From positions 4,526,001 to 4,590,000 of the forward strand of contig JAJFPB010000005.1 of the NCBI GenBank assembly GCA_020881915.1: a DNA stretch of 64,000 nucleotides, in the 5' to 3' direction. Origin of the DNA: Paramyrothecium sp. XJ0827 (taxonomy: Eukaryota; Ascomycota; Sordariomycetes; Hypocreales; Stachybotryaceae). Position 1 is the stretch's first letter; the number at the start of each line of letters is the position of its first letter. The notes below the pieces were generated by a model. The model was given only the letters and a program-made list of their open reading frames with translations, was not told the origin of the DNA and made no database searches. Positions 54,807-64,000 of this stretch are shown here, in pieces. Both the position numbers and the translations under genes were made by a program.

Positions 54807-55615
54807 TCATGCTTTGCGTCTCTTCTCGGCCTTCTTCTCCGCAGGCTCGGCAGCCGTCGTGCTCGCAGCCACACCGCCAGCACTGTTGGCCGCTAGGATC
54901 GCGTCCAGAAGCTCCGGGTTGCCGTCCAGCAGCTCTTGGGAAGCCATCTTGACACGCTTGGGGTCCCGCTTGCCGATCAGAGGCACCGAAGAGGCGAGGA
55001 TCTCCTGCAGGGGCGTGGCGATGAGGCGGCCGGCGACGTCAAACCATTCCTTGAAGTGCTTGTTCACCTCGTACGTTTCGGTCTCGCCAGACTTGCTGGT
55101 GACAGTGATCTTAAGTCGGTAGACAGGGTCGAACTTCTTTGTGGAGCTGACGATGGAGATCTACACCCAGTTAGAGCTATTCAGGACAAGGCCGAATACC
55201 TGGAGCGATTCACCTTTTCGCCAGAAGGCGCCGTTCCCTGATAAATGTTTCCCTTTTCCACCTCGGACATCCAAAGTGTTAGGCCGCCATTGAGAACGGT
55301 GTATACAGCAACAGCAACGGCGGTAAAGTACTTGGTGTCCTCAAAGCCAAACTTGTAGTCCCAGAGGAAGCACGCTGCGGCTATAGTGAAGGCGCCGTAT
55401 CCCAATGCCAGCCGGACATCGGTCAAAGTGTGCGATTGCTTGAACTTGAGGGAGTTGAGGTAGTTGGGAATTGCATCGTCCGAGGTGTTCTTGAGGTCTA
55501 GTCCGAGGCGTTAGAGGCGGTCGCAGCAAAGACCCCGAAACTGGCCTTCTTCTGGGGACAAGATGGCCTTACCTGACAGGTTGTAGAGCGAGATGCTCTC
55601 CGAAGAGTTGGCCAT
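54807..55615 (-). CDS. SPC2: Signal peptidase complex subunit 2 (SPC25)
   Basis: Three exons, 55615-55573, 55497-55214 and 55160-54807, give 226 aa. Joined, it reads MANSSESISLYNLS, DLKNTSDDAIPNYLNSLKF, QSHTLTDVRLALGYGAF, two membrane helices (YGAFTIAAACFLWDYKF; FTAVAVAVYTVLNGGLTLWM), then EKISIVSSTKKFDPVYRLKI and a cytosolic C-terminus of Ala/Lys/Glu. This is the Spc2/SPC25 fold: both ends in the cytosol, two helices, no catalytic residues. Spc2 couples the ER signal peptidase to the Sec61 channel and sharpens recognition of signal peptides. The gene is divergent from EMC3, another ER membrane factor. Confidence 0.93.
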
Positions 55616-55970
55616 CTTCGAAAACGCTCTGGTATGTCGAAATTCGGAATGCGAGAAGTTGAAGTGCCTAGCTACCTACATGAGAGGTGGCATGTAAGCT
55701 GTCCTCGAGACACCTTTCCCGATGTACCTGTCTGTACCTTTGGCCTCGGTGCTAGCGGAAGGGTCCCGGGATCACGTGGGCGCCGGATCACCACCACCAC
55801 CACCACCAGAGCTTGGGTCGAGGTACCCGCAGCGTGGCTTGAGCAGACTGGACGGGTGGATTAGTAGAGCTCTTTCTGACCTCACCTCTCCCTCAAACTC
55901 CGCAACCTCGACGACCACAACATCCTCCCAATCGTGAGCCATCAACGATCGCGGGACGCATCTCAGCAAC
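55616..55970. promoter_or_regulatory. Divergent promoter region of SPC2 and EMC3
   Basis: 355 bp between two starts. It carries the palindromic E-box CACGTG at 55773-55778 (context ATCACGTGGG), a site type used by bHLH factors, close to the middle. An ACC/CAC trinucleotide run of about 20 bp follows at 55788-55808. Confidence 0.6.
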
Positions 55971-56954
55971 ATGGCTCAAATTCCTGTGCAGACCCTCTAC
56001 AGGGACCCCCAGCTTTTGTACGTCTGAACCTCCTATTCGACGACGCATTGGAAGCAAAGGCGCCCCCCACTAACTTGCTGTGTCTCGCAACCGCAAAGCT
56101 ACTGGATCCTGATCCCCATCACCATCGTCATGATCCAGACCGGAGTGCTCCGCCACTACGCGTCCGTCCTGCTCGCCACCACGCCGAAGAAGCTCGACGT
56201 CAGGGCCATGCGCGAGCAGCGGTCCCTCGGCCGCGGAGTCAATCTGCGCAACAACTACCACGTCCTCTCCCAGAAGGCCTTTGAGAGCCGTCGCGAGGCA
56301 CTGATTGCCGGCTACGAGTCGGGCACGTTCCTGAAGGACCCCGATAGCAAGGGCCAACCTCCTGCGAACCCGCTCTCGGACCCCAGCGCCATGGACGGCA
56401 TGATGGGCATGATGAAGAACAACATGGCCATGATTATCCCAAACACTCTCATCATGAGCTGGATCAACGCTTTCTTCAGTGGATACGTCATTAGTATGTC
56501 AAACGATGGTCCCTGTTTCGGACTGTTCTGCACCACTAACACGTCGCTACAGTGAAGCTCCCATTCCCCATTACCATTAAGTTCAAGAGCATGTTGCAGG
56601 CGGGCGTGCAGACCAAGGACATGGACCCACGATGGATGTCAAGCATCAGCTGGTACTTCCTTTGCATCTTCGGCTTGCAATTCGTCTACGTGTTCCTCCT
56701 CGGAAGTGACAACGGTACGTTTCTGATCAGTACCCCATTCCCGGTCCCCTGGCGCTTTTACTGACTTTGCCGCAACAGCCGCTAGCCAAGTCGCTCAGCA
56801 GATGCAGGCTCAACAGATGCAGAACCCCATGGGTGGCCCCGGACAGGACCCTGATAAGCAGTTCAAGGCCGAGGCCGAGAACCTGGCAGTCATTGAACAC
56901 TACTCGGTTCTGGATGACGTGGAGGAGCGCCTGTTGGAGGGTATCAGGTCATAG
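55971..56954 (+). CDS. EMC3: ER membrane complex subunit 3 (EMC3)
   Basis: Four exons, 55971-56017, 56099-56493, 56553-56714 and 56779-56954, give 259 aa. The joined start MAQIPVQTLYRDPQLFYWIL leads into the first membrane helix, then GVLRHYASVLL, LGRGVNLRNNYHVLSQKAFE, the methionine-rich loop AMDGMMGMMKNNMAMIIPN, the second helix IMSWINAFFSGYVI, MKLPFPITIKFKSMLQAGVQ, DMDPRWMSSISWYFLCIFGL and the third helix. These are all hallmarks of EMC3, the Oxa1/YidC-type subunit of the EMC insertase that inserts tail-anchored and weakly hydrophobic helices into the ER membrane. The methionine-rich loop is the cytosolic substrate-capture element. The C-terminus is Gln/Met-rich and cytosolic. Confidence 0.96.
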
Positions 56955-57029
56955 ATTCATGTGTATGTAAAAAATAGTACATCAAGCCAGCATTCGTCCA
57001 GCTTGCTCTCAACATGGTATATTTTGGCC

Positions 57030-57888
57030 CTACTCGGCTCCATCCCACCACAAGCACACGCCTAGGCCTTCTCGTGCCATACTTCCCTTGATCCGATACG
57101 GCGTCTTAGGTGCTGCGTCTTCGGTTTGGAGGGGCCCGGCAGGTGTCTGGTCGTGCCACTCCTCGTCGATGACCTGGAACCGAACCATTTCGTGCGTGTC
57201 GTAGAATAATCGCTGCTCCTCGTCAAAGTTCCAAATCCAGAGCTGCTCGCTGTGATTGCTGGGTTTGAAATGTTAGATGGACGCAGGGCAGACATCCGGC
57301 GGCGGAGATTACTCACTACTCTGCACCCTGCGGCAGTTCCTCGAACGGAACGAAAATGTCGTCGAAGAAGTCGGTACGCAGATTGATTCCAGAGGGCGTA
57401 GAGCTCCGTATACGTGCAATCATAACCTCTCCCTTGAATGGACGGAAAACAACCATTCGGAACTCGACTGCCGAGTGTAAGTACAATTTCTCAAAAGATT
57501 GGGGACATTGAGACTCACCATTCACGTTCACCAAGCCTGTGCCATGGCCTATGAGGCCCTCAGACGACCAAAGTATATCATAAAGGCAAATGCAAAGACC
57601 AATCTTTTGGACAACCTAAACGAGATGCATGAGTTGTCACGTTAAGAAGCTCGGCCAGAGTGAGAGGCATCTTACCTTGTTAGCGTACTTGGCGTTGATG
57701 TTGTCTTCGATTGCCACAATACTATGCTTGGAAAAGTCCTCGGGTGCGATTTGCACCAGGTCAGCAAATTTGGTCTGCGAGCCGGAATGCCGGGATCCTG
57801 GTTAGTGGCGGTGGTTTCTCTCACGGACATCCGACAGCTGCGATGCCGCGGGGCACGTCTTGATGCGAAGACTCACCAGGATGAACAT
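57030..57888 (-). CDS. RPC25: RNA polymerase III subunit Rpc25 (Rpc8)
   Basis: Five short exons, 57888-57877, 57774-57676, 57615-57519, 57467-57317 and 57258-57030, give 195 aa; every junction keeps frame. The first exon codes only for MFIL. Joined, it reads MFILTKFADLVQIAPEDFSK, then VVQKIGLCICLYDILWSSEG, GHGTGLVNVNVEFRMVVFRP, FKGEVMIARIRSSTP, FFDDIFVPFEELPQGAEYNH, SEQLWIWNFDEEQRLFYDTH and GSMAREGLGVCLWWD. This is an Rpb7-like N-domain plus an S1/OB-type RNA-binding domain, the Rpc25 half of the Rpc25-Rpc17 stalk of Pol III, needed for initiation on tRNA and 5S genes. The very short exons hide it from simple frame scans. Confidence 0.93.
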
Positions 57889-58625
57889 GGTTGCTGCGTC
57901 GCCTGGGCGACCTTGTTCTAAAAATTGACTGGGTGTAACAGGGAAGCAATCACCATGGCTTGAGGTAGAGAAAGGCAAGCCAGTGGTCGCAGGGGCCCGG
58001 GTTCAAGACATTGGCCGTGGTTCAGCTAACACGAAGCACGCTCGCTTGCTTGTCGTTCCCGGGCAAACGCAGTCCAAGGAAAAAGATTGACTGGAAGCGG
58101 CAGAAAACGAGAGGCGCTAAGCCTGTCGTGGTGCACGTTGTCGAACGTCGCACGTTGTGCGCACCCACCGCCTGCCGTGATAGATAGCAGGCATTGATAG
58201 CGCCCAAGCGCCCCGCGCCTCGGGGCCCAAAAAATTCGGCGGCTTATTATTATAATCTTGTAGCTTCCCATACTGCCTCCAGAGAGGTCCCTTTCATTTA
58301 TACCGGGTCAACCTCCCATCCCGATCCCAACCAGCCTCACACATATATTACACTGGTGGCCTTCGACTTTGCCGGCCATCTCCAGCACCTTGATTCCGTC
58401 GTGGCTTCAAATCGTCTCGCTGTTGCCCGTCCCCTTGGCTTTTTGAAACGAAGCTGGTAGTTCCGGCTCATTCATGCTCGCCGTTTCGCCTTGATTGCTT
58501 GCCTCGCCATCATCTGTTACTGATACCCCAACAGGACCTCTCTTTCCACAGACCGTCTTTCCCGCAGTCTTTTCTCCCATTCTTTCTCTTCGACTAGCTT
58601 AGGCTTCACTCTCCGCTTCACAACC
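57889..58625. promoter_or_regulatory. Divergent promoter region of RPC25 and the NUFIP-like gene
   Basis: 737 bp between starts. A GC-rich block at 58199-58228 is followed by an AT-rich TTATTATTATAAT stretch at 58244-58256. Pyrimidine-rich sequence at 58535-58600 precedes the plus-strand start. No coding frame is supported. Confidence 0.55.
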
Positions 58626-60591
58626 ATGCCAGCATATGGCTATGGTCCTCCACCTCCGCCGCCGCCCCAGGCGGCAGGCAGCCACTCTAGCCATGGCCGC
58701 CCACATGCCTCTTATCAAGGTCGAGGCGGAGGGGGCTCTAACCACCGCGGCGCATCCGGCGGCCGTGGACGTGGCGGTCATCACAGCAACCATCGCGGAG
58801 ACTATCACGGTGCCCCGGCCCAGCCCAGCTATGAATACTCAGCTCAGGCCTATCCCCAGCACGGCACAGGTTCGTACGGAGGCGGCCATCCTCCAAGCAG
58901 TTATCCGCCTGCTCAAACACACTGGAGTCCTGACCATGCTCACGCGCCGCCACCCCATCCGCACGCTCATGGTTCAGTGCCCATAGCGTCGTCAGGCTAT
59001 CATCCAAGTTACCCTTCACAATCCTACCCGCCAGCCCAATATCCCACCACGGCTCCCCCTTATGGTCCGCCGCCACAGTACGCGCATACCTACCAGCCTC
59101 TGCCGCACCAGACCCCAACCCACTGGGATGGCCAAGGGCCTGCCCATAGCACTGGCTACGGTCCTGGGAGGCATCGCGGATCCTACGGCGACCGAGGCGG
59201 CGCCAAGAGCACTCCCGCGCGCCACGGGTACGAACATCAAGCATCGCCGCCAGTAGCCAATGGTGCTTACGGCCTCCCCTACACTCCTGATCCAGCGGCG
59301 CATCACGTTCCTCCACAGTATTCGTATCCGGGCCCACCGCCGCCACCGGGTCCTGCTCATCAAGATTCCTATTATGTGCAGCAACCTCGTCGCGGTCGTG
59401 GAGGAGGCCAGCGAGACGGCAATGTGCGTGGTCGAGGTGGCCACCATACCGGGGATAGGTCCCGTCAACACAAACAGGGTCATCACAATTATACCAATAC
59501 TAATAACGCAAACAACCATCAAAAGAACGACAAGCAGGAGAAACAAAACAAGCAGGAGCCTCCCTCGGCTGCCAAGAAGAAGAAGCGTAAAGTGAATACT
59601 CTTGGTTTGACACCGGCAATGGATTCAGATACCGAGGATGATGAAGGCGAGGAGAAAGTTCTCAGTGAAATGATTGGCCAAGAATCACTTGCGTATGTTG
59701 TGTTGCTCCGATCCTTAGAGACTAAACTCACACAGTGTCCTCTCTAGTGTCAAGGATATTGCTGCCTTCTTAGCGGAACGGCGCAAAAATTTCCCTACCA
59801 AAGCCCGGGTTGATGCCAGGAAGGCTGCCGAACTGGCACAGAGCAAGGAAACTGAGACTGAATTGCTCGAGAAGCAGGCCAAGCAGCTTAGGCGACAACT
59901 CGCTAAGGTCGAGGTGTCCATCAAGAGAAAGCGCGAACAAGGGGATGAGGGCGACGAGATGCGAGAAGTCTCTCCCACAGAATCTTCGGACGACGAGAAG
60001 CCCGAAGTCATGTCTTCTCGTTCCCAAGGACCCCAGCCTCCGACCCAGCCGGACAAAAAGGCCGACATCTCTCGACACTGCAAATACTACTCTACTGGAG
60101 GTACGTGCGGCAAAAAGGGCAAGTGTCGCTTCGTCCATGATCCCGAAGTGCGGGAGGCAGCCATCAAGGAACGCGAGGCCAATAACGGCCGCCTTACCAT
60201 TCAGCAACGCCTCATCTTGAACGACAAGGAACAAGAAGACCTTACGGTGCTCCAGTCTATCCAGTACTTGAGGGCCAAGGGCCTCATGCCGGCAGCGCCT
60301 GCTCCAGAGGCCAAGGATCAAGAGCCGGCACAAATCAAGACGGAGGAATCGCCCGTCAGCAAGCCCAAACCTCCCGTTACCACCAGTCTACTTCCTGCTG
60401 CTTCTCCCTCACTCCCCCCGCCGCCTGTCAAGCGAGAAGGAGGAACTCACCGTCGCAACCAGCCCCCACCATCCATCATCCCCAGTGCCAATAGCATTAG
60501 TACTCAGGGGCTGAAGCACTACCAGGGCTGGCTCCTGAAGCCGTATGGAAGTTCAAACGGCAAGCAGCCGAGAAGCGACGATCTGCCATAA
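58626..60591 (+). CDS. NUFIP1/Rsa1-like CCCH zinc-finger protein
   Basis: Two exons, 58626-59692 and 59748-60591, give 636 aa. The intron (donor GTATGT, acceptor CTCTAG) joins MIGQESLA to VKDIAAFLAERRKNFPTKAR, which is the NUFIP-type motif. The N-terminal 300 residues are Gly/Pro/Tyr/His-rich with RGG runs (RGRGGHHSN), typical of RNA-binding disorder. A coiled stretch (LLEKQAKQLRRQLAKVEVSI) follows, and then one zinc finger, CKYYSTGGTC to CRFVH, with exact CX8CX5CX3H spacing. The C-terminus is Pro-rich. In yeast and man, Rsa1/NUFIP1 is a platform that brings Snu13/15.5K and the R2TP chaperone to box C/D snoRNPs. The motif is clear; the snoRNP role here is inferred from it. Confidence 0.85.
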
Positions 60592-61233
60592 TCATTCTAC
60601 ACCCACCTGAGCCATCTTTCATGCATCTTTCTTTCTTTCTCTTTTCTTGCCAAAGGAGATATTCCGCTGCTTGAGGTAGCTCCTCAATCCATGGCATCGA
60701 GACGTTTGCGAGCAACGGTTGGGATTACTGCTCCTAGCAGCAGCTTTCGTCATTCCTTCATCTAAGTTTTATCAAGGAAAAATGTTTATAATGATCATTA
60801 GAGGTTGGCAGTAATGACACACTAGTTATGTAACCACCCAGAGTGCACATGGTCATGTCGATGCGAAACAGACTGATATGGAAAAGTGCGAGTATTAACC
60901 AGAAAGTGTTTTTCCTATTGGTTCCCTATGTTGTCTCATCCAACGCTTGCGCTCTTCAACACCCCAACAGCAGAGAAATGTGTCCGAGGGCCCTTGTGTC
61001 TGGAGGACACTCCCAAAATCTTACGCCGTCTGCGGGCCCATACTTGAAAAGACGAGGGCGCAGTCCATGCAAAAAAGGATGCGAACTAAGAAAAACAAAA
61101 ACTCCATCGCTGATGATCAAGTTCCAAACATGCAGCCTTGTAAACGCCTCTTCCGCCATGCCTCTGTTCCGGGGGCCGTTCTGGTATTAACCCACATTGA
61201 ATCCAGGAGTTCGCATATGTGCCTTTCTCGTAT
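60592..61233. other. Intergenic region between convergent NUFIP-like and SPT2 genes
   Basis: About 640 bp taken up by two 3' ends. A CTTTCTTTCTTTCTCTTTTCTT pyrimidine run lies at 60627-60648. The overlapping 115- and 96-codon frames at 60843-61237 are not protein-like. Confidence 0.6.
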
Positions 61234-62450
61234 TTAGTGACGTTTGCCGGATCGGATAGACTCCATCGCCTGCCTCTTCCGTTCCTCTTTGGCAGCCTTG
61301 AGCCGCTTTTCCAAGAGATCCTCCTTGATATCTTCCTCCCGTGCAATGCGCTCCGCCTTCCGCTCTTCGTAGTCAATATCGTCTAATCCTGCTTCCATAT
61401 CTGAGGACTCATCCGACGCATATCCGTAGCGGGGTTGGCCGTCTTCCTCCTCGTCGTCATAGTCAATGAAGTCGTCCATGTCTTCGTCATAATCATCGTA
61501 GCGAGAACGTCTCGAGTTAGACGGGCGAGGAGGCGCGGCGTTGAGAAGAGCACCACCACGAGGCATGCTTCCACTGTTCTTTGAAGAGGGGGCAGCTCCG
61601 GGTTTCGCTCGGGACGTGCCTGCATAGCCTGTGGTCGCTGCAGCAGCCTTTCGAATTTTCTTTGGCTCTTCTTCGGCCTTGGCTGATGGTCGGCCTGTTC
61701 TCGCTGGCTGTGCACTGCCGTTACGATTAGGTTTCGCCAAGCCCTGTCCGTTAGGACCGGGGCGTGTCGCTACAGCCCGCGCAGACCCTGCATAGCCTTG
61801 AGGTTTCGACACCGCTGGGGGTACAGCTTTACCCTCTTTCTTCTCTTTGGGATCCTTCTTCAGCGGTGCCTTGTCTGTCTTTTCAACCTTTTTGTGTTGT
61901 ATTTTTCCAACCTGGCCCATCACGGCCTGAGCACGTTGTCCTCTTGCCAAGATCTCGGCAAAGGAACCTTTCTTTGGAGGCACCTTTGAAGCAGCAGCAG
62001 CAGCATTGCTGGCTGCGGCAGGGCTCGGTCGAGCGGGCGCAGCAGCGGGCCTGGAAATCGAGGAGCCGTTGGGTGGCGCGGACGATGGTCGGCTGGGTGC
62101 GGTGACGGGCTTCAAGACCCTGGCACCAGCGTCGCCCGGTTTCGATGGTTGTGCATCACGCTTCACAGAAGTCCCATTTGTTGGCCTGCCTGTGTTCGAT
62201 GGCCTTTGCAGCGGCTGAGGCGGCTGACTTGTCCGCAGAGGAGGAGTTAGACGACGGGGCGTTTTCGATATATCGTTACGCAGATCATCGTCTGCTTTCC
62301 TCTTCGGCACCACCGCCGGTCGTAGCGCGTTGGAAAGGGACGCAGGCTCTGATGCGCCGCCGCTGATTTGAGCGAGGAGGTCACCGATCTGTGCAGCCTC
62401 GTCAGCATGAAAGGTTGTTACGAGCCAACATCGGGGTTACTCACCGGCAT
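61234..62450 (-). CDS. SPT2: SPT2 chromatin protein (histone chaperone)
   Basis: Two exons, 62450-62445 and 62388-61234, give 386 aa. The first coding exon holds only ATG CCG; the intron (donor GTGAGT, acceptor GCACAG) joins it to ATC GGT GAC, giving MPIGDLLAQISGGASEP. The body is Lys/Pro/Ala-rich and disordered, with KVPPKKGSFAEILARGQRAQ and QGYAGSARAVATRPGPN-type repeats (GYAGTSRAKPG again near 235). The C-terminal SPT2 domain is acidic then basic: DMDDFIDYDDEEEDGQPRYG, DDIDYEERKAERIAREEDIK, LEKRLKAAKEERKRQAMESI, ending RSGKRH. This domain binds histone H3-H4 and keeps nucleosomes in place behind RNA polymerase II. The divergent partner is ribosomal protein P2. Confidence 0.93.
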
Positions 62451-63378
62451 TGTCGAGTCTAGTGTCGTTTAGGCCTGATGTCGCAAGTACGGGTATGCAC
62501 GGAGAAATCCCGACAAGGTATGCTCACGGGATAGCTGGTAAGCGACTTCGAGGGGGCGATCGTTGCAGTTGATCAGAAGTTGGCAATTTCGCCGACGACA
62601 CCCCCCTCCTTAAGCGTAAAGAGAAAAGGCGTGCCCAGTGGCCTCTGAGATGCTGGATACGCAACGTAGCGGTTGATGATCCACCCCAAGACAGAGACAG
62701 AGACCCAAAAAATCTGGAACAGGTGCACCGAAGATGCGAGAAAGTACAGGTGAGGAGGCTGGGGGGGCCTAAATGCACGGCAAAGGACAAACAAACAGGA
62801 GGCAGCCGTTCCAAGGCAATCAACCTTCGATTATGTATGGAGGCAAACGGATGAAATCACGGTACCTAAGCCATCGACCGGTTTGGCACGTGACCGATCT
62901 GAGAGTGATTTCTGTGGCGGTGCGCTCACCAGCCACGCAGAGAGGGAGGCTCGAGTGGCTTGATCCGAATGGCACCCCGGCCCTAATTTCCTGGGCTGCG
63001 ATTCGCCTAGGCACAATTTTTGGCGCCCACAGGTCGAAAATTAATACGTACCGCAACTTTTCTGTCGCGACTTGCAACTTTTCCCATCTTCTTCTTTAAC
63101 ACCGTAACAAGTCAACTTCAGAACTCGAAGGCTTCAGTCTCCGCCCAACTTGCGGTTAAATTGATTGATTTCTCGTGTTCCTCCTTCACAACAAACGTGA
63201 GTTGCCTCTGCTCCTGCCGCTCAACACGTCGTCACTGCGTCGAAAGCTGTCGTCGGCTTCCCCCCGCCTCGTTTCGAGAGAAGCAATTCTGCCGTCGCAA
63301 ACCGTGCCTGGGGAGGTTCAATAAATTTCCACGCATCGACTAACGTTGGGTTCCGCGCACAGAAAACACTTATTCAAA
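62451..63378. promoter_or_regulatory. Divergent promoter region of SPT2 and the P2 gene
   Basis: 928 bp between start codons. CACGTGACC lies at 62887-62895. The last 180 bp hold the leader and 5'-UTR intron of the P2 gene. Confidence 0.6.
63197..63362 (+). other. 5'-UTR intron of the P2 gene
   Basis: Donor GTGAGT at 63197-63202, branch CTAAC at 63340-63344 and acceptor CAG ending at 63362, 16 bp before the ATG. The 166-bp intron is preceded by a pyrimidine- and A-rich leader. 5'-UTR introns are common in fungal ribosomal protein genes. It is predicted from signals only. Confidence 0.7.
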
Positions 63379-63773
63379 ATGAAGCACCTCGCAGCTTACC
63401 TCCTGCTCGGCCTCGGCGGCAACGAGTCTCCCTCCGCCGCTGACATCAAGAGCGTCCTCTCTGCCGTCGGCATTGAGGCTGACGATGAGCGCCTGGACAA
63501 GCTCATCTCCGAGCTTGAGGGCAAGGACATCAACGAGGTTCGACTTCCCGATTCCTAATACCACTTTGACGAGACTTGGCTGACATTCCTCTGTAGCTGA
63601 TCGCTTCCGGCTCTGAGAAGCTCGCTTCCGTCCCCTCCGGCGGTGCTGGTGGTGCTGCCGCCTCTGGTGGTGCTGCCGCTGCTGGCGGTGCCGCCGAGGA
63701 GGCCAAGGGGGAGGCCAAGGAGGAGGAGAAGGACGAGTCCGACGACGACATGGGCTTCGGTCTCTTCGACTAA
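63379..63773 (+). CDS. RPP2: 60S acidic ribosomal protein P2
   Basis: Two exons, 63379-63537 and 63597-63773, give 111 aa. [20 protein letters not shown] and [20 protein letters not shown] form the helical dimer domain. The intron (donor GTTCGA, acceptor TGTAG) joins KDINE to [16 protein letters not shown]. An Ala/Gly hinge and the universal stalk end [12 protein letters not shown] follow. P2 pairs with P1 on P0 in the ribosomal stalk and recruits elongation factors. The codon use is strongly biased to C-ending codons, as expected for a highly expressed gene. Confidence 0.97.
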
Positions 63774-64000
63774 GCGGGCTACTCTTCGAGTCTCGCCATG
63801 TTCTGACGACACCTCACGAATTTCGAAGATGTTACGAGCGGGTTGTGCGGCGGTTCTTGCAGCCTTTGGGCGTGGAAGGATTGGCTGCTCATGGCTGGAT
63901 TTGGCGGCCTTTGCAAGGACGACATAGTTTACTTGGCTCATGAAAATTCAAACCTCGGGTTCTTCGAAATCTTATGCGTTCAATTGGAGTGATGATGATA
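63774..64000. other. 3' flank of the P2 gene
   Basis: 227 bp of probable 3' UTR reaching the window edge. No other feature is seen. Confidence 0.6.

Noticed and set aside
58738..59595. Long antisense and alternate frames over the Gly/Pro-rich exon of the NUFIP-like gene
   Set aside because: Shadows of biased codons; the plus-strand frame from 58626 continues through a valid intron into a conserved motif.
60843..61237. Overlapping 115- and 96-codon frames between the NUFIP-like gene and SPT2
   Set aside because: They lie in the convergent 3' UTR zone and have no recognisable features.
1..64000. tRNA and dispersed 5S rRNA genes
   Set aside because: No T-arm GGTTCRANYCC with matching stems and no 5S core sequence was seen on either strand; a covariance-model scan would settle it.
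1..64000. Intact transposons or repeat-induced point mutation blocks
   Set aside because: No transposase, reverse transcriptase or AT-rich mutated block was recognised; only short repeats were found.

Overview
This 64 kb window looks like chromosomal DNA of a filamentous ascomycete (Pezizomycotina, most likely Sordariomycetes). The evidence is the short introns of about 50-90 bp with GT..CTAAC..AG signals, the compact genes on both strands, the low-complexity and acidic tails, and the protein families present (HeLo domain, PEX6 with a long N-terminal region, INSIG, half-size ABCG, GPI13). I do not name a genus. I rebuilt 22 protein-coding genes, most by joining exons through splice sites that restore the family sequence. 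I found no tRNA, 5S rRNA or intact transposon.

Layout. 0.2-9.1 kb: INSIG-family protein, MAK11 (60S ribosome biogenesis) and an Ark/Prk/AAK-type kinase, all on the minus strand. 10.5-16.7 kb, accessory in character: a three-exon cysteine-tailed mini-protein of about 74 aa, a HeLo-domain protein with a catalytically degraded kinase domain, and a divergent half-size ABCG transporter. The last two share an upstream region that carries a 110-bp-period repeat. 17.8-25.9 kb: a cytochrome b561-like membrane protein with an RS-rich tail, GPI13, and a mitochondrial HTD2-like dehydratase. 25.9-35.5 kb: a gene-poor stretch holding one GPI-anchored Ser/Thr-rich protein and a 7-bp minisatellite.

35.5-48.9 kb: an SH3BGR-type thioredoxin-fold protein with a very acidic tail, then PEX6, a TGL1/YEH-type acid lipase and a 4-coumarate-CoA-ligase-like enzyme ending in the peroxisomal signal AKL. 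These last three form a lipid and peroxisome group, and CCTCGG boxes known from fungal fatty-acid regulation lie in their upstream regions. 49-64 kb is dense housekeeping: ATP11 and MMS19 (divergent), SPC2 and EMC3 (divergent, both ER membrane), RPC25 and a NUFIP-like CCCH protein (divergent), then SPT2 and ribosomal protein P2 (divergent).

The most interesting locus is the HeLo-pseudokinase gene at 11.9-13.8 kb. It has the domain order of the animal necroptosis executor MLKL, a membrane-active helical bundle followed by a dead kinase. It sits next to an ABC transporter and a cysteine-rich membrane mini-protein.
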